From assembly GCF_008831265.1 (NCBI RefSeq), contig NZ_VTTH01000009.1, positions 1 to 64,000 on the forward strand: DNA of 64,000 bases, read 5' to 3'. The translations under genes were made by a program, and so were the position numbers. Position 1 is the first letter of the stretch. Each line of letters opens with the position of its first letter. Below are positions 40,301 through 47,330 of this stretch, piece after piece. Source of the stretch: Lacisediminimonas profundi. Lineage in GTDB: Bacteria; Pseudomonadota; Gammaproteobacteria; Burkholderiales; Burkholderiaceae_D. The notes below the pieces were generated by a model. It saw nothing but the letters and a program-made list of their open reading frames with translations. It made no database searches and was not told where the DNA came from.

Positions 40301-42914
40301 CAGTCTGGCTGGCACGCCCCGAATTGGCCAGGCTGAGGACCCAGCTTGCGAGATCGTTCGTGTAAGCGCCCAGGTCGGGCGTGCCCTCGAGTTCGGCGAT
40401 CACCGGCGCTGCCAGGTCCGGTCCGGTGTTTGCCGCACTGCGATGCCCGAGCACGCTCAGGAATTCAATCATGTCGACCACACCGCTGTCCCGGTGCTGC
40501 TGGATGGCTGAACGAAATGCAGCCGCCACACCGGTCAGGTCGAGAGCCGGGATACCGTCTGCCACGCTGACCTGGACCTGGTCGTAATACGGCTGCAGAC
40601 GGGTCACCAGCAGCAGCGATTCATAAATATCGGCCTTGAGGCGTTCATACGCCCGCTCGACGTTTGCGATCTGGTTCGGCACCATACGAACCGACAGGTC
40701 GCCATCGCCGGCGCTCAGTGCGGTGAAGCGTGCACCGCCGCCGGTCGTGCCATAGGTAAAGCCCATGAAGCGCTCGACCACGCCAAGCTTGTCCAGGAAG
40801 GCGTCGCGCGCTGCCGGTGTGGCGGCCAGCGAAGGCAGGTCATAGGTGAGCGTCACGCCCTGGGCTGCCAGTGCTTCGGCCTGCATCTTCAACGACAGCA
40901 TGTCGGAAGTATCGGCCCACTGGGCAATCAGATCGTCGAGCAGGGCCAACTGCCCGTCGCGGGTGCGCGCGATGGCATAGCCATGGAGCACCTCACCCAG
41001 TTCGGGCGACAGGCTGACCGCTTCGCGCAGGTCGCGCACGCGGCCGGAACCCTGCATGTCGGGCAAGACGCTGGCTTGGTCGGTGAGCGCAATCGTGTCG
41101 TCAAACTGCCGATGGAAGGTGTTGACGCCCAGTTCCAGGTTGGCGACATCGCCCATGGATTCGCCAGTGGTGCCAGCCCTGCCATCGGCCCACACGAAGC
41201 TGCCGGTGGCGGTCTGGAAATTGCCATTGCCCAGATTCGTCATGCTCGCACTGGCATTGACGTTGATCGCGACGATGCCGGCAACGCCGAGAGTGCTCAG
41301 CTCGCTGGACTGGCTTACGCCGTCCTGGTTCTGGTCGCGCCAGATGCGAAGACTGCCGAAGGCAGCGTCCTGCGCGTCAATGCGGCCGTCACCGTTGATG
41401 TCGAGCTCTTTCAGGGCATCGAAGCCGTCCGTCGCGAGTGTGCCGTTGTTCTTGATCGTGTTCACGCCAAACAGTTCGCGCCCGGAATCAACCATGCCAT
41501 TGCGGTTACGATCAAACACGATCCAGCCGTCATCCGGCGCCAGCCAGCCGGTGCCGGCCTTGATGCCGTCGGCATCGTGATCGAACAGCACGACCGGGCC
41601 TGTCGTGGCGCTGGTGGTTTCCAGTCCATCGCCATCCAGGTCAATCGCCAGCGGATCCAGCCGCCTGGGGCCGACGGTGGCGTTGAGAGCCAGCGCGGCG
41701 GCGGCGTCACTCAACTGGCCAACCCATTGCTTGAACTGGTCGCCCCCGACCACGGCGCCGGCAAAGCCTGAAGCCAGCGTCAGCGCACCAGCGATGATCG
41801 CGCCGGCCGGACCGGTCAGGTACACCGGCGTCAGCGCTGCGCTGGCCAGCTTGGCCGCCAACAAGCCACCGGCCAGGCCCCCGAGGAATTCGGCCGACCA
41901 GTCCCTGACGAGTTCGAAGGCCTTGGCGGTGTCGCCCTCTGCGTGGGCGGCATTGGCCGCGCGCGCCACCAGGCCCAGCGCCAGAACGTCGCCCGCAATG
42001 CCCATGCGATCCAGCGCCTTGTACGCAGCGGCTTTCAGATCCAGGTCGCTGGAGTGGCGCAGTGTGTCCTCGTAGGACGAGCGGATTTCGCGCAGCACCT
42101 GGCTGCCTTCGATGTAGGTGCTGATGCGGTCGGGCGGAATGAGTTCGGCCATGCTGCGCATCGCCGTATGGATCACGGGGTCGGCGGCGGCGATGCCGGG
42201 GGTGCTGGCAAAGAAGTCGCGGGTGTCGACGCGGGGAACTTCGCCCACCTTCAGGATGTTTCCGTCGCTATCGACGGCAATCTTCAGATTGGCGCTCAAT
42301 GCTTCGGATTGGGCGCGCACTGCTTCGAAAATCTGCGACTCGGGCCGAGCCCGCAGCGCTTCGGCGGGAATGCCGTCCACGTGCGTGATGTTGACGTTCG
42401 CGCGCATTGCCTGGACTTCGGCAGTTGCGAAGACACGCTCGGGATCTGCGCCTCCGACGAGCGTGCGCACTTCGCCGTGGGTCGAAGCAACGAAGCGGAC
42501 TGCAGCGTCTTCCCAGACGCCGGCGATCCTGGTGCCGTCAGGATTTGTACCGCTGTAGAGGAAATTGTTGGCGGCGGTCTTTTCGGGACTCGCAAAATCT
42601 TTGACGTCAAAGTCCTCGACATCGACACCATGGGCTCGCGCTACGGCATTGCGGAACTCGGGCCTATCCAATAAAAGGCCGGCATCCGTTTTGTCTAAGA
42701 CGCGAATATTTTCGCCGTTAGCCAGCATGCCCTTGACAACTTGGCCTCCTCTGACCCCCGGAGCAATATTTCCGCTGTAGAGAACGGTGACAGAACCGGT
42801 CGAGTTCGTCGCATCAACCTGCGCGACCAGCCTGCGCAGTGATTCCGGCGTTGCGAATTCCGTGGGACTGCTGAGCAACAGATCCAACGCTTGCTGCAAT
42901 GCGAGGAAGGTCAT
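37392..42914 (-). CDS. RTX calcium-binding protein with glycine-rich hydrophobic segment (toxin- or effector-like)
   Basis: The protein has 1,840 residues. The N-terminal 340 residues are unassigned. A Gly/Ala-rich hydrophobic segment follows (about 340-392). Next is a calcium-loop region (about 418-560) with IDLDGDGLET, FDHDADGIKAG, DINGDGRIDAQD and DQNQDGVSQSSEL. About residues 880-1735 hold five RTX blocks of GGxGNDxLxG nonapeptides, each but the last ending in a conserved module (RRGDG..DT, FERIGNDLLIR, FADG..W). The C-terminus (TGLDLILRLG) fits a type I secretion signal. The ATG overlaps the preceding 166-residue gene as ATGA. No hlyC acyltransferase or dedicated ABC exporter is adjacent. 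Cytotoxic function is inferred, not shown. Confidence 0.88.
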   Translation of the reverse strand: MTFLALQQALDLLLSSPTEFATPESLRRLVAQVDATNSTGSVTVLYSGNIAPGVRGGQVVKGMLANGENIRVLDKTDAGLLLDRPEFRNAVARAHGVDVEDFDVKDFASPEKTAANNFLYSGTNPDGTRIAGVWEDAAVRFVASTHGEVRTLVGGADPERVFATAEVQAMRANVNITHVDGIPAEALRARPESQIFEAVRAQSEALSANLKIAVDSDGNILKVGEVPRVDTRDFFASTPGIAAADPVIHTAMRSMAELIPPDRISTYIEGSQVLREIRSSYEDTLRHSSDLDLKAAAYKALDRMGIAGDVLALGLVARAANAAHAEGDTAKAFELVRDWSAEFLGGLAGGLLAAKLASAALTPVYLTGPAGAIIAGALTLASGFAGAVVGGDQFKQWVGQLSDAAAALALNATVGPRRLDPLAIDLDGDGLETTSATTGPVVLFDHDADGIKAGTGWLAPDDGWIVFDRNRNGMVDSGRELFGVNTIKNNGTLATDGFDALKELDINGDGRIDAQDAAFGSLRIWRDQNQDGVSQSSELSTLGVAGIVAINVNASASMTNLGNGNFQTATGSFVWADGRAGTTGESMGDVANLELGVNTFHRQFDDTIALTDQASVLPDMQGSGRVRDLREAVSLSPELGEVLHGYAIARTRDGQLALLDDLIAQWADTSDMLSLKMQAEALAAQGVTLTYDLPSLAATPAARDAFLDKLGVVERFMGFTYGTTGGGARFTALSAGDGDLSVRMVPNQIANVERAYERLKADIYESLLLVTRLQPYYDQVQVSVADGIPALDLTGVAAAFRSAIQQHRDSGVVDMIEFLSVLGHRSAANTGPDLAAPVIAELEGTPDLGAYTNDLASWVLSLANSGRASQTGDSTAELLATSDLADTVRARDGNDVVIARAGDDMIYAEAGNDTLSGGAGADTLDGGYGSDTLVFHRGDGHDTVVSPYAQRSMGDVDTLYFADRNAADIIVEGRGKDLVFRSRDMAGSETGGGEADSVTVAAYFGEKGAVIDRVLFADGVQWDQASLQAIARSAPNFGTSGNDNFGGFDAIAATFFGGNGNDTLRGANGADLLNGDAGHDNLTGFKGHDTLAGGTGNDTLNSGAGSDTMVYRRGDGSDTVNNSQFDRGAGDIDTLQLPDLLPSDLTFERIGTDLLIRVADDGGTIRFSGMLAGANPNSIDQIVFADGMLWSRAQLLAPAIPNYGSSNNDTIAGYEGGPNISYGGDGNDALHGASSADLLDGGSGNDLLRGNAGNDTLSGAAGVDTINGGAGSDRIIYRRGDGRDTIDNPGYDKKAGDVDTLQLSGIDQSDLGFERIGNDLLIRFGESDDGSAGNTASTDSIRVTGMLGGTSPASLDQLVFDDGTVWSRAQLMAQAIPFYGTAGNDILRGSSGAPNRIFAGDGNDRIVGAESHDWLEGGHGNDTVYGLAGNDTLIGGTGNDLLYASHGSDTIVLRRGDGEDVIDNSWREKSSGDIDTLQWVDVLSTDLNFERSGSDLVIRLAGGADSVRVVGYLEGANPDSINRLEFADGSVWDKSALLAQPLTTRGTAANDTLKASFAAPNFLHGEAGNDTITGGNNNDYLHGGAGDDALTGGNGNDVLVGGDGADVLRDTGTAGTAGMTGGQNLLSGGAGNDALHGGMGAELFAGGTGDDIIDTGGGPDIIVFNRGDGQDTVLAGAGQDDTVSLGGIQFSELALKKNGNDLHLLTGGSDMLNLKDWFLTLEHRSVALLQLIHPDANGAAPPTVSSVDFHELVAHFEQWQAIDASTAAWAPANDSTELAVSASAGQAIGGALAAEYAVGGFTGEAGYSTAQLVLANPGFGWHQQGTEFSDTGLDLILRLG

Positions 42915-43411
42915 GACACCTCCTTACCCACAATCAGCATCACATGCCAAGGTCTGTCGGGCTGGGACGCGTAGACTCCGATACCCCCCTTGCTCGCCTC
43001 CAGCGCCTCCTTCAGATCCCGGATGAGTTCACTCCGCCTTGCCTTCAATTCCGATGAGAGATACCCTGAACCATCCTCACTCCAATGCACGAGTTTGAAG
43101 GCTACAAGGCGGCTTCTCGGATCTACCGGCTCACCTTCACCGAACCGCTCGCCTTCAGCTTGCTGTGCTTCCTCTTTACTCAACCCCTCCAGGGTTAGCC
43201 AGATCAGCCGTCCTTTCCAATCGAACGTGTTGATCGTCTCTGAGCGAAACTCCTCCCTCCCGCGCGCGACTTGGCGAAAGTAGATGTCGCGTGCCCGGTC
43301 AATGGTCCATTGTGTCGATCCATTAAAGCCGAGGTACACCTTCTTGTTGATCTCCTCGATGTGATATTTCTTCACATCGTCCGCCGGGATGTACTCGTTC
43401 ACGAATGGCAT
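42911..43411 (-). CDS. 166-residue RTX-partner protein, copy A (directly before the RTX gene)
   Basis: The start is placed at ATG 43411 because all three copies share MPFVNEYIP there, and the ribosome site GAAGGA lies 7 bp upstream. Conserved segments are DDVKKY.IEEI, STQWTIDRARDIYF, WKGRLIWLTLEGLSKEEA, FKLVHWSEDG and LIRDLKEALEASKGGIGV. The protein is soluble, with no signal or membrane segment, and I do not recognise the family. Its stop overlaps the RTX start by 4 bp, so the two are translationally coupled. This suggests an immunity protein, chaperone or modifier of the RTX protein. It is not HlyC-like by motif. Confidence 0.75.
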   Translation of the reverse strand: MPFVNEYIPADDVKKYHIEEINKKVYLGFNGSTQWTIDRARDIYFRQVARGREEFRSETINTFDWKGRLIWLTLEGLSKEEAQQAEGERFGEGEPVDPRSRLVAFKLVHWSEDGSGYLSSELKARRSELIRDLKEALEASKGGIGVYASQPDRPWHVMLIVGKEVS

Positions 43412-43499
43412 GAGGGCTTCCTTCAATGGGCAAGGGAGAGGCGAAATTTTTAGTGCCGGCGAGCGCAATCGAACGCGTCGTCAACGATGACGAAACGAT

Positions 43500-43630
43500 G
43501 CCTGATGCCGTTGACGATCGGGCGGATGTTAATGATGTATTAGTGGCGTCCGTCGACAGAACGCGACAGTTGGAATTGGTCAGCGGCCGGCAAAGATGAA
43601 GCGACGCTGCCATCGCGTACGGGGATGCGT
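43500..43630. repeat. Duplicated intergenic block, copy 1
   Basis: About 130 bp upstream of copy A, including taatgatgtattagtggcg and the following gcgacagttgg, is clearly similar by eye to 45190-45320 upstream of copy C. It is probably the ancestral promoter region, duplicated together with the gene. Confidence 0.55.
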
Positions 43631-43669
43631 GAGACCGGTCGAGGCCATGCGAAAACCGCCTTTTTGGCC

Positions 43670-43804
43670 GCTTCTTCAGGACGACTCGGATCGAATTCGC
43701 TGCGTCGACTTGCGAGGCTAGTGTGCGCATTGATTCAGGTTGACGACCTGCGCAGGACTGCTCAGCAAAAAATCCAACGCTTGCTGGAATGTAAGGAAGG
43801 TCAT
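43670..43804 (-). pseudogene. Decayed 5' remnant of an RTX gene, behind copy B
   Basis: An ATG at 43804 overlaps the copy B stop exactly as the intact RTX start overlaps copy A. It reads MTFLTFQQALDFLLSSPAQ, nearly the intact RTX N-terminus. It then drifts and stops after 28 codons. A second frame continues the similarity (SQVDAANSIRVV against AQVDATNSTGSV). This is a remnant of a former second imm-like/RTX unit. Confidence 0.8.
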
Positions 43805-44301
43805 GACACTTCCTTCCCTACAATCAGCGTCACATGGCACGGTCGGTCGGGCTGAGACGCGTAGACGCCCACACCGCCCTTACTCGCCTCCAACGCCTGC
43901 TTTAAATCCCGGATGATTTCGACCCGCTTTGCCTTTAGCTCCGGGGATAAGAAACTGAAATCGTCCTGCGTCCAATGCACAAGTCTGAAGCGAAGAAATC
44001 GACTTCTTGGATCCGCTGGATCTTCTTCACCAAACCGCTCTCCTTCAACTCTCCATGCTTCCTCTTTACTCAACCCCTTCAGGGTTACCCAGATCAGCCG
44101 TCCCTTCCAATAGAAGTGGTTGGTCGTGCGATAAAAAAAATCCTCACTCCCGCGCCAGACTTCCCGAAAGCAGATGTCACGCTCGCGGTCTATGGTCCAC
44201 TGGGCCGATCCGCTAAAGCCGACCTGCACGTTCTTGCGGATCTCCTCGATGCGATATTTCTTCACGTCGTCCGGCGGGATGTACTCGTTCACGAATGGCA
44301 T
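43801..44301 (-). CDS. 166-residue RTX-partner paralogue, copy B (orphan)
   Basis: This copy has the same length and landmarks as copy A: MPFVNEYIPPDDVKKY, AQWTIDRERDICF, WKGRLIWVTLKGLSKEEAW, LVHWTQDDFSFLSPEL, EASKGGVGVYASQPDRP and a VGKEVS end. The frame is intact, so selection may still act on it although its downstream RTX gene is only a remnant. Differences from copy A are spread along the protein. Retained orphan partner genes are typical of toxin-immunity loci (inference). Confidence 0.75.
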   Translation of the reverse strand: MPFVNEYIPPDDVKKYRIEEIRKNVQVGFSGSAQWTIDRERDICFREVWRGSEDFFYRTTNHFYWKGRLIWVTLKGLSKEEAWRVEGERFGEEDPADPRSRFLRFRLVHWTQDDFSFLSPELKAKRVEIIRDLKQALEASKGGVGVYASQPDRPCHVTLIVGKEVS

Positions 44302-44384
44302 GAGGGCTTCCTTCAATGGGCAAGGGAGGCGCGAAATTCTTAGTACCGGCCAACGCGATCGACCCCGTCGTCAACGACGACGCG

Positions 44385-44469
44385 TTCAAATCCAATTCCT
44401 TGCGCCGACTTGTCAGGCCAGTGTGCGCATTGATTCAGGGGGGCGAACTACTTGGACTGGTCCGGTCAT
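44385..44469 (-). pseudogene. Shorter decayed RTX 5' remnant, behind copy C
   Basis: An ATG at 44469 overlaps the copy C stop and is followed by 18 codons ending ESMRTLA and a stop. It shares the derived stretch ctgaatcaatgcgcacact with the remnant behind copy B, so the two remnants are closer to each other than to the intact RTX gene. Confidence 0.65.
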
Positions 44470-44966
44470 GACACCTTCGCCCCCACAATCAGCGTCACAT
44501 GACATGGCAGATGTTTCCGGGTTGCTCGAACACCGATGCCGCCATGACTTGCCTCCAGCGCCTCCCTCAGATCCCGGATTATCTGGACTCGCATTGGCTG
44601 CAATTCCGAGGTAAGAAAGCCAAAGCCATCCTCGCTCCAATGCACCAGTTTGAAGGTGAGAGCGCTGCCTTTTGGATCTGCTGGCTCGTCCCCACCAAAC
44701 CGTTCTCCTTCAGCTTGCTGAGCTGCCTCATTGTTCAGTCCATCCAGGGTTACCCAGATCAGCCGTTCCTTCCAAAAGAAGGTGTTGGTTGTCCGATAAA
44801 AATACTCCCCACTCCCGCGCTGGACCTCCCGAAAGTAAATGTTGCGTTCGCGGTCAATGGTCCAATGTGTCGATCCATTAAAGCCGGGGTACACCTTCCT
44901 GAAGATCTCCTCGATGCGATATTTCTTGACGTCGTCCGGCGGGATGTACTCGTTCACGAATGGCAT
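44466..44966 (-). CDS. 166-residue RTX-partner paralogue, copy C (orphan)
   Basis: This is the third intact copy: MPFVNEYIPPDDVKKY, THWTIDRERNIYF, WKERLIWVTLDGLNNEAAQQ, FKLVHWSEDGFGFLTSEL, RDLREALEASHGGIGV and an IVGAKVS end. It is the first gene of the tandem set on the minus strand, so the set may be transcribed from the region 44967-45320. The function is unknown, as for copies A and B. Divergence near the C-terminus (RATRKHLPCHV against YASQPDRPWHV) could reflect different partner specificity. Confidence 0.75.
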   Translation of the reverse strand: MPFVNEYIPPDDVKKYRIEEIFRKVYPGFNGSTHWTIDRERNIYFREVQRGSGEYFYRTTNTFFWKERLIWVTLDGLNNEAAQQAEGERFGGDEPADPKGSALTFKLVHWSEDGFGFLTSELQPMRVQIIRDLREALEASHGGIGVRATRKHLPCHVTLIVGAKVS

Positions 44967-45404
44967 GAGGTGTTCCTTCAAGAGGCAACGGAGGTGCGAA
45001 ATTTTTAGCGTCGGCCAACGCGATCGAATGCGTCGTCGCCAATCCAGGCAGCAACGGTTGATGACATTAGCAATTGCGGCCCTCGCCGGATAGAGGGGCG
45101 CTTTCGCACAGATGGACTAAGAAGATTGAATTGCTCGATCACCAGACAGAATGGGCGGTGACGGGATGAGAAATCGTCGAAAATTGGCAACGATGCCTGA
45201 TGTAGTCGAAGATCGGACTGGCGTTAATAATGTATTAGTAGCGCCTGTCGGTAGAAGGCGACAGTTGGCATTGGCCTGCGCTCGGCAAAAGTGACGCGGT
45301 GCTGACATGGCGTGCGGGAATGCGCGCAAATGCGTAGAACAAGCCGGAGAGGATTTGCAGGGAATTGGCGGACTGCGGATATCGCCAGATCTATGCGGGC
45401 CGTG
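44967..45404. other. Intergenic region upstream of the RTX locus
   Basis: No supported gene lies here. It holds the second copy of the duplicated intergenic block (45190-45320) and probably the promoter of the minus-strand RTX-partner/RTX unit. Short frames in it match the homologous non-coding block at 43500-43630, which argues that they are not genes. Confidence 0.55.
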
Positions 45405-45446
45405 CAAAAAAACAAAAAGCCTGCAATCTTGACGATTTGCAGGCTT
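45405..45446 (-). terminator. Rho-independent terminator of ssb
   Basis: The arms aagcctgcaa and ttgcaggctt (45417-45446) are followed on the minus strand by a T-rich tract (45405-45416). It lies 27 bp after the ssb stop codon. Confidence 0.85.
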
Positions 45447-45473
45447 GGAGATACTTCCGGTGGACTGTATTCC

Positions 45474-45962
45474 TCAGAACGGAATATCGTCATCCATGTC
45501 CGAAAAATTCGGCGCCGGGCGCGAAGCCGGGCGATTGGCCGCCGCCGCAGGCGCGGGAGCTGCCTGGCGCGACGGTGCGCCGCCGCCATAACTGCCCTCG
45601 TCCGCCGACATGCCGCCGCCTGCACCCTGGCGGCTGCCCAGCATCTGCATGCTGTCAGCCTTGATCTCGGTGGCGTATTTCTCGACGCCGTCCTTGTCGG
45701 TGTACTTGCGCGTGCGCAGGCTGCCTTCGATATAAACCTGCGAGCCTTTCTTCAGGTACTGCCCGGCGATTTCAGCCAGCTTGCCGAAAAACGAGATGCG
45801 GTGCCATTCGGTCTGTTCCTTCTTCTCGCCGGTGGTCTTGTCCTTCCACGTGTCCGTCGTCGCCACTGCGATGTTGGTCACGGCGTCGCCGCTGGGCATG
45901 TAGCGCGTCTCCGGGTCACGACCCAGGTTGCCGACGATGATTACCTTGTTTACCGATGCCAT
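45474..45962 (-). CDS. ssb: Single-stranded DNA-binding protein
   Basis: The 162-residue protein has an OB-fold at 1-110 ([55 protein letters not shown]). A flexible Gly/Ala/Pro-rich linker follows, and the acidic tip MDDDIPF recruits replication and repair partners. Length is normal for bacterial SSB. It lies 10 bp after the MFS gene on the same strand and next to divergent uvrA, an arrangement I recall from Burkholderiales. Confidence 0.97.
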   Translation of the reverse strand: MASVNKVIIVGNLGRDPETRYMPSGDAVTNIAVATTDTWKDKTTGEKKEQTEWHRISFFGKLAEIAGQYLKKGSQVYIEGSLRTRKYTDKDGVEKYATEIKADSMQMLGSRQGAGGGMSADEGSYGGGAPSRQAAPAPAAAANRPASRPAPNFSDMDDDIPF

Positions 45963-45972
45963 ATTCTCTCCT

Positions 45973-47202
45973 TTACGCCGGGGTAGCCTGGGGCTGGCTC
46001 CGCCGCGGCAGATTCCTCATGTTGACGGCGATTATAAGCCAGGCCAGGGACAATACCGCGCCAAGAATGAACACGGTGGACGGGCCGGCGTTCTGCGTCA
46101 GCCAGCCCCCCAGTGCGCCGCCGCAGAACAGGCCCAGCGCCTGCAACGTGTTGTAGACACCCAGCGCAGCGCCACGGCCGGCGGCCGGCGCGATTCGCGA
46201 CACCAGTGAAGGTTGCGACGCTTCCAGTACGTTGAATGCAATGAAAAACAGCAGCAGCATTGCCACCAGCACCCAGGCCGGCGTGCCGGCATTCCGGAAC
46301 ACCAGCCACATCGCGACCTGCACCAGCAGCAGCAAGCCGATCGCTGCCACGAAAACCTGTTTCATCGCTCCCTTCTTTTCGCCGACGAAAATTGGCGGCA
46401 GCATCAGCACGAATGAGGCGAGCACGACCGGCAGGTAGATCTTCCAGTGCTCTTGCAGAGGCAGCCCGGCATGGCTGATCAGGGCTGCGGGCATGACGAC
46501 GAACATTGCCATTTGGGTCGCGTGCAGCGCAAACACGCCGTAATTCAGGCGCATCAGCTCCGGATCGCGCAGCACTTCGGTGAATGAAGCCGGCTTCTTT
46601 GGCAGGGGCGGCGCCTCCGGGGTGATATAGGCGACAACGAATATGCCGGTGATCGAAAGCGCTGCAATCAGGTAGAACATGCCCGACATGCCAATCAGGT
46701 CATAGAGCAGGGGCGCCGCCACCAGCGATCCGGCAAAGGTCAGTCCGATCGATCCGCCCACCATGGCCATGGCCTTGGTGCGGTGCTCGTCGCGCGTGGA
46801 ATCGGCAATCAGGGCCGTGATGGCAGCCGAGATCGCACCGGCGCCCTGCACTGCCCGTCCGGCAATGACCCAATAGATGTTGTCGGCCAGCGCGCAGATC
46901 AGGGAGCCTATGGCGAACAGCAGCAGCCCGATGACGATGATGCGCTTGCGGCCGAAACGGTCGGATGCGGCACCGAGCGGTATCTGGCCGAAGGATTGGG
47001 TCAGGCCATAAATGCCCAGGGCCAGGCCGACCATCGTGGCGCTGTTGCCTCCGGGCAAACTTTTTGCGTGTACCGCAAATACCGGCAGGATCAGGAACAA
47101 GCCGAGCATGCGCAGCGCGAAGATCGACGCGAGCGACGCGCTGGCGCGTATCTCGACTGGCGTCATGCGCGAAACCGGGGGGGAGGAAGGAGTGGATGCC
47201 AT
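45973..47202 (-). CDS. Major facilitator superfamily transporter
   Basis: The protein has 409 residues with about 12 hydrophobic membrane segments. The MFS loop motif between TM2 and TM3 is [17 protein letters not shown], and the antiporter-type motif [21 protein letters not shown] follows. This fits a drug:proton antiporter-like inner-membrane exporter of unknown substrate. It is cotranscribed with ssb (10-bp gap) and divergent from uvrA across 128 bp. Confidence 0.9.
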   Translation of the reverse strand: MASTPSSPPVSRMTPVEIRASASLASIFALRMLGLFLILPVFAVHAKSLPGGNSATMVGLALGIYGLTQSFGQIPLGAASDRFGRKRIIVIGLLLFAIGSLICALADNIYWVIAGRAVQGAGAISAAITALIADSTRDEHRTKAMAMVGGSIGLTFAGSLVAAPLLYDLIGMSGMFYLIAALSITGIFVVAYITPEAPPLPKKPASFTEVLRDPELMRLNYGVFALHATQMAMFVVMPAALISHAGLPLQEHWKIYLPVVLASFVLMLPPIFVGEKKGAMKQVFVAAIGLLLLVQVAMWLVFRNAGTPAWVLVAMLLLFFIAFNVLEASQPSLVSRIAPAAGRGAALGVYNTLQALGLFCGGALGGWLTQNAGPSTVFILGAVLSLAWLIIAVNMRNLPRRSQPQATPA

Positions 47203-47330
47203 GGTGTCGACGCTTGTCGTCCAACAGTCGCGTAACGACCGCTTTTAAAACCCGCTATAGTAGCAGGTTGGTCCATTTACCCGGCACGCGCCCTGACTTC
47301 ACCGTACGCGTGCCTTTCGCGAAAGCAGTC

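Noticed and set aside
42911-43411. HlyC-type RTX acyltransferase
   Set aside because: Size and place fit, but the sequence lacks the HlyC motifs and the RTX protein has no obvious acylation-site context.
43323-43730. 135-residue minus-strand frame between copies A and B
   Set aside because: Its first part is the shifted RTX remnant and the rest matches the duplicated non-coding block, so it is not a gene.
46965-47330. 122-residue N-terminal extension of UvrA
   Set aside because: It is antisense to the MFS gene and unlike UvrA; the family start [14 protein letters not shown] is at 47331.
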